Source: CAYUPI01 sp964446585 (GTDB taxonomy: Bacteria; Verrucomicrobiota; Verrucomicrobiia; Limisphaerales; UBA8199). Taken from it: a DNA stretch of 64,000 nucleotides. Under the pieces are notes generated by a model that did not search any database, was not told the DNA's origin, and was given only the letters and a program-made list of their open reading frames with translations. Within the stretch, counting starts at the first letter, position 1, and each line of letters opens with the position of its first letter. Where the stretch lies: NCBI GenBank assembly GCA_964446585.1, contig CAYUPI010000008.1:62001-126000 (forward strand), written 5' to 3'. Shown piece after piece: positions 1-11,400 of the stretch. The translations under genes were made by a program, and so were the position numbers.

Positions 1-2088
1 TTGCGGGAGAGGCCGCGCGCCGGCCAGGTCGATTTGCTGCGGGAGACGTTCGATAAAATGGCCTCACCCGTGGCGAACACATCACTGACAACCAGCGCCG
101 GATTCTTCTCGTTCGCCTTTTCACCGCTGGGACCTGTGCGCGCGTTTGGCATTTGCGCGGGGATTGGCGTGCTGTTCGGCCTGGCCTGCTCCTTCACCGT
201 GCTGCCGGCATTGCTGAGGCTGGCCAAACCCGAATGGTTTTTGCGCCGCAGAGAACGCATGGTCGCGACTGGTGAAGCTCGTGATGAAAGCCAAGGCCAG
301 TGGCGCAGCGCGGGCTATCCGGTCCGAAGCAGCACAGGAGCGCCGCAAGTCCCGGAAAAGCCCGGAACGGTGGAGCCTTCGAACATCGCTGCGGACTGGA
401 AAGTCCGCGCTGCAGAGCAACGCACGCCAAGGTCGAGCGCCCTGGCCGGTTGGTTTGGCCGTTTTGGGGAGTGGGTGGTTCGCCGGCGCGGCTGGGTGGC
501 CGCCGCCGCGCTGGCCCTGACGGCGATCACGCCACTGGGCCTGCGACGCCTGGTCGTTCAAGACAGTTGGACCGACGGCTTCGCGCCGGACAGCGAATTC
601 AGCCGGGCGACGAGGTCTGTGAACGAGCAATTCTATGGCATGCACCTGCTGTTCGTTTCCTTCGATATGCCCAGGAGCCTCAAGGGCGAAGTTCCTGCGT
701 CCGCGGTTACCGGAGACGGCATCGCTTTTCCAGCCAAGCTTGTGGGAAACCCGGCTCTCATCGCCGGCAGCGCAATTGCGATTTCCGCTGTCAACCCGAG
801 CGAGATCGGCGGAGCGAGCAACTCGCAATCTAAAGCGCTTCAGCCAAAGGCCGGAGACGCAGCCCGGAGTGCGCCCGTCCCCGGGCGCAGCAACGTAGAA
901 CTCTCATTTCGGCCCGCAAGTCCCGGGGCCCCCGCTCGGTCGGTAGCTGCTGCGCCCGGGGACGGGCGCACTCCGCCACCAGGGACTCAGGCCCTGCCGT
1001 CTTCCAACACAGTCTGGCGCTCACATATTGAGATGGTCTATGGGCTTGGCACCAATCTGGCCGCCAGAATTCCGCGCCGCGAAATGCCTACCGAGGTGTG
1101 GCAATCCTTCGCCCAATCCCGCGGCGTGCGCTTCGAAGTGGTCATCCGGAACCATGTCCGTCCTGAAGTCATCCGGGCGATTGGCGAACTGGCCGACTTT
1201 ATTCGCGAGCGGAGGCGCTTTGCGGTCGGCGGCGTGCTCAGCCCGGCGGACTATCTTTCGACGACGCGCTTTATGTCGAGGCCAAACGATCCCGCGGCCC
1301 GCGTTCTGCCGCCGGATCCCGCCGAGATTAAATTGATGTGGGATTTTTATGGCATCGCGCTCGGCCAGGACCGTCTGCACCAGATTGTCGATACCAATTA
1401 TTGGCGGTCCCTGACGACCGTTTTCTTGAAGGACGCCAACTTCCAGGATACCGCCCGGCTGATGACCGACCTCCGGCAATACGAGCGGGAGAGGCTGGCG
1501 CGTCTGGGGATCAAAATCGGCTTTGCCGGCGACGTCGCGGTGAGCCAGTCGCTGATTCAGGGAATTGTCACCACGCAATTGCAGTCCCTTTTTTGGTCGC
1601 TCCTCGGAATCTATCTGATCACGTCGGTGCTGGGCGGCTCCTGGCGGTGGGGACTTTATTGCCTGTTGCCAAGCGCGCTGGCGGTGCTGATTAAACTGGC
1701 TGTTATGGGCTGGTGCGGCATTCCGCTGGGCGTTGCCACCTCGATGTTCGCCGCCATGACACTTGGCATCGGAGTCAACTGCGCTATCCAATTGCTCGAG
1801 AGCTACGGCCAGGCGCGGGCGGACGGAGCCTCGTTGCCGCAGGCGCTCAACCGGGCTTTCGTTTTGACAGGACCGCCGGCTCTGGTGAACACCGTTGCCG
1901 TGTCGCTTGGCTTTGGAGTCCTGATGCTTTCGCAGGTGCCCGCCAATGCGCGGCTCGGGTTGCTGCTGGTCGTGGGCCTGGTGAATTGTTTTATCGCGTC
2001 GCTGCTGTTGCTGCCACTGCTGCTGCATTGGTGGCCTTTGAAGTCCGAGACGGGAAGATCGTCCAGCCCCGCAGCGCGAGCAACATAG
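1..2088 (+). CDS. RND/MMPL-family transporter, 5'-truncated by the window edge
   Basis: The frame is open at base 1, so the true start lies upstream and at least 695 residues are visible. The fragment begins in a hydrophobic bundle (residues about 35-75) followed by a basic loop and another membrane helix at about 165-185. A long periplasmic-type loop follows (about 190-520), and a closing set of about five helices covers residues 525-685. This is the second half of the layout expected for RND-superfamily (MMPL, hopanoid/lipid exporter-like) proteins. The loop holds a Pro/Gly/Ala-rich low-complexity stretch at about residues 265-335 that looks inserted. The substrate cannot be read from sequence. 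The stop at 2086-2088 is followed at once by a terminator-like hairpin, so this is the last gene of its unit. Confidence 0.75.
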   Translation: MRERPRAGQVDLLRETFDKMASPVANTSLTTSAGFFSFAFSPLGPVRAFGICAGIGVLFGLACSFTVLPALLRLAKPEWFLRRRERMVATGEARDESQGQWRSAGYPVRSSTGAPQVPEKPGTVEPSNIAADWKVRAAEQRTPRSSALAGWFGRFGEWVVRRRGWVAAAALALTAITPLGLRRLVVQDSWTDGFAPDSEFSRATRSVNEQFYGMHLLFVSFDMPRSLKGEVPASAVTGDGIAFPAKLVGNPALIAGSAIAISAVNPSEIGGASNSQSKALQPKAGDAARSAPVPGRSNVELSFRPASPGAPARSVAAAPGDGRTPPPGTQALPSSNTVWRSHIEMVYGLGTNLAARIPRREMPTEVWQSFAQSRGVRFEVVIRNHVRPEVIRAIGELADFIRERRRFAVGGVLSPADYLSTTRFMSRPNDPAARVLPPDPAEIKLMWDFYGIALGQDRLHQIVDTNYWRSLTTVFLKDANFQDTARLMTDLRQYERERLARLGIKIGFAGDVAVSQSLIQGIVTTQLQSLFWSLLGIYLITSVLGGSWRWGLYCLLPSALAVLIKLAVMGWCGIPLGVATSMFAAMTLGIGVNCAIQLLESYGQARADGASLPQALNRAFVLTGPPALVNTVAVSLGFGVLMLSQVPANARLGLLLVVGLVNCFIASLLLLPLLLHWWPLKSETGRSSSPAARAT

Positions 2089-2089
2089 G

Positions 2090-2124
2090 AATTCAGCCAT
2101 CCCTTCGGGACTGAATTGTTTTTG
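2090..2124 (+). terminator. Rho-independent terminator after the RND gene
   Basis: Arms AATTCAG and CTGAATT enclose an inner TCCC/GGGA stem, and the structure is followed by a run of five T. It starts two bases after the stop codon of the transporter gene. Confidence 0.6.
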
Positions 2125-2448
2125 GCACACCTTCCCCAGCGCTGAAGCGGTGGGCTATTTTCGCCTCTCCCTCCGGGACAGAGTTATGCGACACGATCAA
2201 ACTCGTGGAATCGTGGAATCGGTCTGGAGCGAAGGGGACACAAGAGAGCTACCCGACAGCAAGTGACACTTCAGAGGCGTGTTGCCGAAATGCAAAGCTG
2301 GAGGAAGAGGATGAAATTCAGCACCCATCATGGCGCAGAAATTCGAGGGAAACGGCCTGGTCGAAAGGTGCTGCGAGGACCCGCCGCCGCTCAAAAGCAG
2401 CTCCGTCGGGCAGGCAGGTCCCACTCCGGGGATTGGCAACCCCACTCA
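2125..2448. other. Intergenic stretch between convergent genes
   Basis: About 320 bases lie between the terminator of the RND gene and the terminator hairpin of the giant secreted-protein gene. Short open frames occur on both strands, but none has a recognisable start context, composition or family resemblance. I see no RNA gene or mobile element here. Confidence 0.5.
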
Positions 2449-2475
2449 GGATGCGCAGCTCTGGGCTGCGCATCC
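2449..2475 (-). terminator. Hairpin terminator after the giant repeat gene
   Basis: A perfect 11-bp inverted repeat (GGATGCGCAGC / GCTGCGCATCC) with a 5-base loop lies 15 bases beyond the stop of the giant gene, reading on the minus strand. There is no clear U tract, so it may act as a 3'-end-stabilising hairpin rather than a classic intrinsic terminator. Confidence 0.5.
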
Positions 2476-2490
2476 CTCACAATGAACCCC

Positions 2491-5400
2491 TTACTGGGCA
2501 CAGACGCGATAGAACTGGCGTGTCCCGGATGACGGCACAGCAATCGAAACTACGCCGCCCGTACCCGGCGCGGACGACCCAACTGTAAGCCACGTTCCGG
2601 TGTTCAGATCCGGTCGCTGCTGGATGGTGTAAGTAGCTCCATTCTGCGTGTTGAAGAAGATCTGGACGCTGGCGCCCAGGTAACTGATGCGCGTGATCGT
2701 CGGCCGGGCGACGCTCACAACTACGTTGACGGTCACCTGGAACGAGCAATTGGTGCTCTGGCCGCAAGCATCAGTGCTGGTGCAGTTGACCTGGGTCGTT
2801 CCTGGCTGGAACGTGCTGCCGCTGGGCGGCGTGCAGAGGATGCTCGCCGGCGGGCAACCACCGCTGGCCGAACTCGTGTAAAACACGTTGGTGCCGCCTG
2901 AATTGGTCGTGCTCACGGTAATATTGGAGGAGCAGGTGATAACGATGGGCGGTCGAACCACTGTCACCGTAAAGCTGCAGTTGGTGACAGTCCCGCACGT
3001 GTCGTTGGCGGTGCAGATCACGTTGGTCGTGCCAATCGCAAAGGTGCTGCCACTCGGAGGATTGCAGAAGAGCGACGGTGGCGGAGTGCAGCCACCGATA
3101 GCCGAGCTGGAATAGAAGACGGCCCTGCCTTTCGAGTCTGCTGCTGTCACTGTGATATTGGACGAGCAAGTGATGACGATCGGGGTGTTGCCCGGCGGCC
3201 GTACAGTGACCTGGAACGTGCAAGTCGCAGACTGCCCGCAGGCATCACTGGCGCTGCACGTCACAATGGTCGTGCCGATCGGGAAGGTGCTGCCGCTCGG
3301 CGGATTGCAGACGAGCGACGGCGGCGGACTGCAACCGCCGGTGGCGGTGCTCGTGTAGAACACGGCCGCGCCGCTTGGGCCGGTCGCCGTCACTGTGATA
3401 TTGCTGGAGCACGTCAGGGTTATGACCGGATTGGTCGGCGGATTTACCGTCACCTGGAAGTAGCAATTAGTGAACCGGCCGCAGGAATCGCTGGCGGTGC
3501 AGTTCACGGTGGTCATTCCCACCGGGAAAGTGCTGCCGCTGGGCGGATTGCACGCCACGCTCGTTGGAGCGCAACCACCGGAAACGGCGGGGGCATAGAC
3601 CACCGCCGCGCCGCTGGGGCTGGTTGCCGTCACGGTGATGTTGCTCGGGCAAGCAAGGGCGAGTGGCGGCCGGACGATCACCAGGAACGTGCAGTAAACA
3701 GAGTTGCCGCAGGAATCGCTGGCGGCGCAGGTCACGGTCGTCGTGCCTACCGGGAACGTGCTGCCGCTGGGTGGATTGCAGACGGGAGTCGGCGGAGGAT
3801 TGCATCCACCGGAAGCAGTGCTGATGAAGGTTACCACTGCGCCAGCGGCGTTGGAAGCGACGACGGTGGTATTCGACGCACAGATGATCGAGAGCGGCGT
3901 ATTCGTCGGGTTGGGTATGTGCCGCTGGTGCGTCAAAATGATGCCGCTCGGATTGCCCGCGGCATCCAATAACGGGATGGGCTGCGCGGGATTGACATAG
4001 GTATCTCCCGGCCCCGGCGGCTTGTGCTTAATCTGCGCCGTCATATGGAGAGGCGTTGCCGGGTGCAACGTCTGGCCGCCGATATGCATTTCGACAAAGA
4101 CGTCGAAGAAACTGCTCGCCGTGCCACTCGCCGTGAACGGCGGCACGTCCAACGTCCCCGGCGTGTTGTTGGCGTTTTCTTCGATCTCGCCCCGGGACGG
4201 ATGCGCCGGGTCGAGGTTAACGGTCACCGGCCCCATCGAACTGTTGCCGCTCAAATCCAATTGCGTCATCTCCGTCTGCACCTGGTCCAGCCCGTCGCCG
4301 TCGGTGTCCAGCGCGCTGCCGTTGGGAGCAATCGCGACGTGCACCGTTGTCGGTCCGGTGAGCGTTATCGATTCGGTCTGGCCGCTCGGATATTGCAGCT
4401 CGACTTGCGCCACGGTGTTGGAGAAGTAATCGATTTCCACGGGCGGCGGATTGGTCGGATTAGGCGTATGGACTTCGCGCAGCACGCGGACTCCCGTTGG
4501 ATTGCCGTTGGCGTCCAGCAACTCGATGGGCTGCGTGAACGGATTGACATAATTGTCGCCCGGTGACGGCGGCTTGTGATGGATTAGAGAAGTCATGTGC
4601 AGCGGCGTGGCCGGATGGAACGTCTGGCCGGCGACCTTCACTTCCACAAACACGTCAAAGAAGCTCGTTGCCGTGCCGGTGGCGGTGAACGGCGGCACAT
4701 CGAGAATTCCAGGAGTATTGTTGGCGTTTTCTTCGATTTCGCCCACGGACAGATGCGCCGGGTCGAGGGTGACCGTCACTGGCCCCGCAGAGCTATTCCC
4801 GACCAGGTTCATCTCAGTCATCTCCGTCTTCACTTGATCCAGGCCATTGCCGTCAGTGTCCAGCGCGGCACCGCTGGGTGGGATATGGACGCGCACGGTC
4901 GTCGGACCCGCCAGCGACACGGTTTCGCTCGCGCCGCTGGGATATTCCAGTGTGATAGACGCCGTTGTGTTGGGGAATCGATCCACCTCGACCGGCGGCG
5001 GGTTGGTCGGATTGGGCGTGTGGACTTCCTGCAGAACGTAGATTCCGCTTGGTTTGCCTGCCGCGTCGAGCAACTGGATGGGCTGCGTGAACGGGTTGAC
5101 ATAATTGTCGCCCGGTGCGGGCGGCTTGTGATGAATAAGCGACGCCATGTGCAGTGGAGTGGCCGGGCGCAGGATCTGTCCGCCGATCTGCACTTCCACG
5201 AACACGTCGAAGAAGCTATTGGCCGAGCCGGTGGCCGTAAACGGCGGCACGTCCAGGATGCCCGGCGTGTTGTTGACGGTTTCTTCGATTTCGCCCACTG
5301 ACGGGTGCGCCGGATCAAGACTCATTTGCACCGGCCCCATCGCGCTGTTGCCGCTCAGGTTCATGTCGGTCATCTCGGTCGTGACCTGATCGAGGCCGTT

Positions 5401-8400
5401 GCCGTCGGTGTCCGACGCCGCGCCGTTGGGCGGTATCTTGACCTGGACCGTCGTTGGGCCGAAGAGCGTGACGGCTTCAGTCTGACCGCTTGGGTACTGC
5501 AACGTGATTTGCGCCGTGGTGTTGGGGAAATGATCCACTTCGATGGGCGGTGGATTGGTCGGATTAGGCGTATGGACTTCCCGCAGCACGCGGATGCCCG
5601 TCGGGTTGCCGAAGGCGTCCAGCAATTGAATCGGCTGGGTGAAAGGATTGACGTAATCATCGCCCGGTGCCGGCGGTTTGTGATGGATTATTGATTCCAT
5701 GTGCAGTGGCGTTTCCGGACGGAATGTCTGGCCGGCAACATCGATTTCCACAAACACGTCGAAGAAGCTGCGGGCACTACCCGAGGCTGTGAACGGCGGC
5801 ACGTCCAGGATTCCCGGTGTCGCGTTGAACAGCTCCTCGATTTGGCCGAGCGACGGGCGCAGCGGGTCCAGGTGGACCGTCACCGCTCCCATCGAACTGG
5901 TGCCGGTCAGGTTCATGTCGGTCATTTCGGTGTTCACCTGGTCAAGGCCATTGCCGTCCATGTCGATCGCCGCTCCGTTGGGCGGGATGTTGACGTGAAC
6001 TGTGGTGGGACCGGCCAGTGAGACAGTCTCAATTTGGCCGCTGGCGTACTGCAGCGTGATCTCAGCCGTCGTATTGGTGAAGTAATCGATCTCAATCGGT
6101 GGAGGATTGGTCGGATTGGGTGTGTGAACTTCCTTCAGCACCTGGAAGCCGGTTGGATTGCCGTTGGCATCCAGCAACGGGATCGGTTGCGTGAACGGAT
6201 TGACGTACGTGTCGCCAGGGGCCGGCGGCTTGTGGTGGATGAGCGAGGTCATGTGGAGCGGCCCGGCCAGATAGAGCGTTTGACCGCCGACGTGCACCCG
6301 CACAAACACATCAAAGAAACTGGTAGCGGTGCCCGTAGGAGTGAACGGCGGCAGGTCCAGAATTCCGTGTGTGTTGTTGACAGTCTCTTCGATCTGGCCG
6401 ACCGACGGGCGTGCCGCGTCGAGATCGATCATCACCGGACCCAGGGAGCTGTTGCCACTGAGGCTCATATCGGTCATCTCGGTCGTCACTTGATCCAGGC
6501 CGTTGCCATCGGTGTCCAGTGCCGCCCCGTTGGGCGGGATGTTGACGCGGACGGTCGTTGGGCCCGCCAGGAGGACAGTTTCGCTCTGGCCGCTCGGATG
6601 TTGCAGAGTGATTTGCGCAGTGGTGTTGGGGAAGTGATCCACCTCGACTGGTGGCGGATTGGTCGGATTGGGCGTATGGACTTCTTGCAGGATAAAGATG
6701 CCGGTCGGAGTGCCGTTGGTGTCCAGCAACTGCACCGTGAATGGATTGACATAGTTGTCGCCCGGCGCCGGCGGTTTGTGATGGATGAGCGAAGTCATGT
6801 GCAGCGGCGTAGCCGGGTGGTACGTGTTGCCAGCCACATGGACCAGGATGAACACATCAAAGAAGCTGTTGGCCGAGCCTGCGGCGGTAAACGGCGGCAA
6901 GTCGAGCGTGCCCGGCGTGTTGTTGAACGTCTCTTCGATCTGCCCAACCGACGGCTGTGCCGGATTAAGATTGATCACCACCGGCCCCATGGAACTGTTG
7001 CCGCTCAGGTTCATGTCAGTCATCAGAGTGGTGACCTGGTCCAGGCCGTTACCGTCGGTGTCGCTCGCCGCGCCGCTGGGCGGGATGTTGACATGCACCG
7101 TCGTCGGGCCGGAGAGCACGATGGTTTCGGTTTGGTGTGTGGAGGTATTTGTCAGCGTGACCTGGGCGGTGGTGTTGGGGAAGTGGTCGATCTCGACGGG
7201 CGGCGGATTGGTCGGATTGGGCGTATGGACTTCGCGCAAAACCTGCAAGCCAGTCGGATTTCCGGCCGCGTCGAGCAGTGGAACGGGCTGTGTGAACGGA
7301 TTGACATAAGTGTCGCCCGTCGCCGGCGGCTTATGGTGAATGAGCGATGCCATGTGCAGCGGTTTTGCCGGATGCAAGGTCTGTCCGTTGACGTGTATTT
7401 GCACGAACACATCGAAGAAGCTGTTGGCGCTGCCGGTCGCCGTAAACGGCGGCACGTCCAGAGTCCCGGGCGTGTTGTTCGCAGTCTCTTCGATCTGGCC
7501 CACGCTCGGCTGGTTCGGATCCAGGTTCAGGGTCACTGCCCCCATCGAACTGTTCCCGCTCAAATTCATCTGCACCATTTCAGTTGGCACTTGATCCAAA
7601 CCGTTGCCGTCAGTGTCATTAGCCTGGCCGTTGGGCGGGATGAACACATGCACGGTGGTCGGGCCGACCAGCGTAATGGTCTCGGTCTGCTGGGTGACGG
7701 TATTCGTCAGCGTGACTTGCGCGGTAGTGTTGGGGAAGGTGTCCACTTCAACAGGTGGAACGGGCGTGTGGACTTCGCGGACGATGCGGATTCCGGTTGG
7801 ATTGCCGTTCGCGTCCAGCAGATCGATGGGCGTCGTGAACGGGTTGACATAAGTATCGCCCGGCGCGGGTGGCTTGTGCGTTATGACAGATTTCATGAGC
7901 AGCGGCGAGGCGGGATGCAGGGTCTGACCGGCCACGTTAATCTCCACAAACACGTCGAAGAAACTGTTCGCGCTCCCAGTGGCAGTGAACGGCGGCACAT
8001 CCAGGATTCCAGGAGTATGGTTGGCAGTCTCCTCGATCTCGCCGAAGCTCCGTTGCGTCGGGTCAAGATTCACGATAACCGGCCCCATCGAGCTGATGCC
8101 GCCCAAATCCATTTGCACCATCTCGGTGTCCACCTGGTCGAGCCCGTTGCCGTCGGTGTCACTTGCCTCGCCATCAGGCGTAATGTTCACGTCAACGGTC
8201 GTCGGCCCACTCAGAGTCACGGTCTCGGTTTGGCCGTTAGGCAGCTCGAGCGTGATTTGCGCGGTCGTGTTGGAGAAATAATCCGTTTCAATCGGCGGCG
8301 GACAGACTGGAATCGGGATATGGACCTCCCGCACCAAGCGGATGCCAGTTGGATTGCCGTTAGCATCCAGCAACTGGATGGGCTGCGTGAATGGATTGGT

Positions 8401-11400
8401 GTAAGAGTCACCCGGAGCGGGCGGTTTGTGGTGGATGACCGAAGTCATGTGCACGGGAGTGGCCGGATGCAACGTCTGTCCTGCGACGCGGATATCCACA
8501 AACACATCGAAGAAGCTGCTCGCGGTGCCCGTCGCGGTAAACGGCGGAACGTCCAGTATCCCCGGCGTGTTGTTTACGGTCTCCTCGATTTGGCCCAGGC
8601 TCCGTTGGTTCGGATCGAGATCCACTGTCACCACGCCGGCTGAGCTGGCGCCACTGAGAGACATTTCGATCATCTCGGTCGTCACCTGATCCAGCCCGTT
8701 GCCGTCAGTGTCACTGGCCTGGCCGCTCGGTGGTATGTTCACTCGAATTGTAGTCGGCCCGAGCAACTCCACTGTCTCGGTTTGACCGCTTGGATACTGC
8801 AGAGTGATTTCGGCAGTGGTATTGGGGAAGCGGTCGATCTCCACCGGCGGCGGATTGGTCGGATTGGGCGTGTGAACTTCCCGCAGGATACGCATGCCAG
8901 TCGGATTGCCACTCTCATCCAGTAACGGGACCGATTGTGTGAATGGATTGACATAAGTGTCTCCGGGCGCCGGCGGTTTGTTGTGGATAAGCGCCGCCAT
9001 GTGCAACGGCGTCGCCGGATGCAATGTCTGCCCCGCGACATGAATTTCCGTGAAGATGTCGAAGAAGCTCAGGGCGCTGCCTGTCGCGGTGAAAGGCGGG
9101 ATATCTAATGTCCCCGGCGTCTTGTTTACCGTCTCCTCGATCTGGCCCAGCGAGCGGAAAGCGGGATCGAGATTTACCGTAACGGGCCCCACCGAACTGA
9201 TGCCGCTCAGGTCCATCTGGACCATCTCGGTATCTACGTCGTCCAGTCCGTTGCCGTTGCTGTCCGATGCCTGGCCGTTCGGCGGGATGAAGACGTGCAC
9301 CGTCGTCGGCCCGTTGAGCGTAACATCTTCGGTCTGCCCGCTGGCATACTGCAGCGTCACTGTCGCGACGGTATTGGAGAAATAATCCACTTCCACGGGA
9401 GGCGGATTAGTCGGATTCGGCGTATGGACTTCCCGCAGCACATAAATGCCTGTCGGCTTGCCGCTGGCATCGAACAACTGGACCGGTGTCGTGAACGTAT
9501 TGGTGTAAGTGTCACCGGGAGCCGGCGGCTTGTGCCGGATGACGGAGGTCATGCGGATGGAGTTGGTCGGATGCAGCGTCTGACCCGCCACTGTGATATG
9601 GACAAAGACGTCGAAGAAGCTGGTAGCCGTCCCTGTGGCTGTGAACGGAGGCAGGTCCAGAGTTCCAGGCGTGTTGTTGACCGTCTCCTCGATCTGGCCA
9701 AAACTCGGATGGCCCGGATCCAGGCTCACGCTTATCGGCCCCACCGAGCTGGCACCGGTCAAATCCATTTGCAGCATTTCCGTGCTCACCTGGTCCAGCC
9801 CATTGCCGTCCGTGTCCGTGGCACGCCCGTTCGGCGGGATGTTGACCCGCACCGTGGTCGGTCCACTCACGGTGACTACTTCGGTCTGGCCGTTCGCGTA
9901 CTCCAGAGTGATCTGAGCAGTGGTGTTGGGGAACCGGTCGATCTCCACCGGCGGCGGATTGGTCGGATTGGGGATATGCACCTCGCGCAACACCCTTACG
10001 CCGGTTGGATTCCCATTGGCATCGAGCAAATCAACCGGCTCGGTGAACGGATTAACGTACGTGTCGCCCGGTGCCGGCGGCTTGTGCGTAATCACGGATT
10101 GCATGTGCAACGGCTTGGCCGGATGCAGGGTCAGGCCCGCGACGTGCAACTCGAAGAATACGTCAAAGAAGCTGCTCGCCGAACCTGTTGCGGCGAAAGG
10201 CGGCAGATCCAAGATCCCCGGCGTGTTGTTGGCGGTTTCCTCGATCTGGCCAAGGCTCCGATGGGTTGTGTCCAGATTGGCAGTGATTGGTCCCATGGCA
10301 CTATTGCCGCTCAAATCCAGTTGCACCATCTCTGTCGGCACCTGATCCAGCCCGTTGCCATCGGTGTCGCTCGCGCGTCCATCGGGCGCAATTTTCACGT
10401 TCACCGTCGTCGGCCCAGTCAGCGTCACTTCTTCAGTTTGTCCGTCTGGATATTGTAGTGTCACCTCGGCGACGGTGTTCGAGAAGGTGTCCACCTCGAG
10501 CGGGTCGGGCTGAGGTCTCAGCGCCACCGTGCCGGGATGGGTCACCGCAGGGGACCACGTCGCACCGCCATCCGTGCTGATTTCGGTAAAGACGTCGAAG
10601 AAACTGCCGATCGACCACGGCGTCGGCTGTGGTCCCTGTCGCACGCTCGTCCGGCCCAGGGATGCCTTGGTCGGACTTTCCCGCACCATGACACCGCCCG
10701 GCAAAGACCCGCCGGACAAGCTCAACGACAGCATCTCGGTGTCGAAGAAACGTGTTCCGCCCGTGTCCAGGCTCGAGTGGCTGGTCACCTGCACGCTCGC
10801 ATTGGCCGGCGCCAGGAAGGAGGTGAAGCCTGCTCCACCATTCAACGATATCTGACCGCTGACCATCGAGCCGAAAGTCTCGTTCGTACTGCCTCCGGGC
10901 GGCGGCGGCGGCTGATTCTGGGTGAAGCGCTTATGAGAAACGTTGGTAATGATGATGCCATTGGCATACAACGCATGCCACTGCTTCGGACTGATATATT
11001 GCCCGTCCAAGGGCGGCAGATTGTTCGTCGGCTCCGGATTCTCCGGCGCTTGCGAGACCAGTTGCATCCGGACCGGCCCGTTGCTTGTCCCCTGCCAGGT
11101 CGCGCCGCCGTCGGTGCTTACCTCCGTAAAGATGTCAAAGAAGCTGTGGATTCGGTACGTGCCATCGGACTGGCCCAGGATCTGAGTGATGCCTCGCGAC
11201 GGCCGTGATGGACTCTCGCGGATCATCACGCCACCAGGCAGCGTGAAGCTGAGCGACAACATCTCGGTGTCATACAAATTGTTGTCGCTCGAGGAACTGG
11301 CGTTAGCGACGCTGACCTGCGCCGTGGCATTGTTTCTGACATATTGGTACGTCTGACCGCCATCGGTCGAGACCTGCAAATCCAGCACTGAGCCGAAGTT

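Noticed and set aside
1021..2130. 369-codon minus-strand frame
   Set aside because: It is the antisense shadow of the RND transporter, with an unlikely Gln/Arg/His composition and no family match.
6034..8643. 869-codon plus-strand open frame opposite the giant gene
   Set aside because: It lies wholly antisense to the tandem repeats and repeats with them. Its sequence is Arg/Val/Asp-rich, with no recognisable fold, and a stop-free antisense frame is expected when a repeat unit happens to lack antisense stops.
3890..10503. A CRISPR-like or satellite array
   Set aside because: The regular repeats are about 551 bp, in frame and diverged, and they encode protein modules. There are no short direct repeats with unique spacers and no cas genes.
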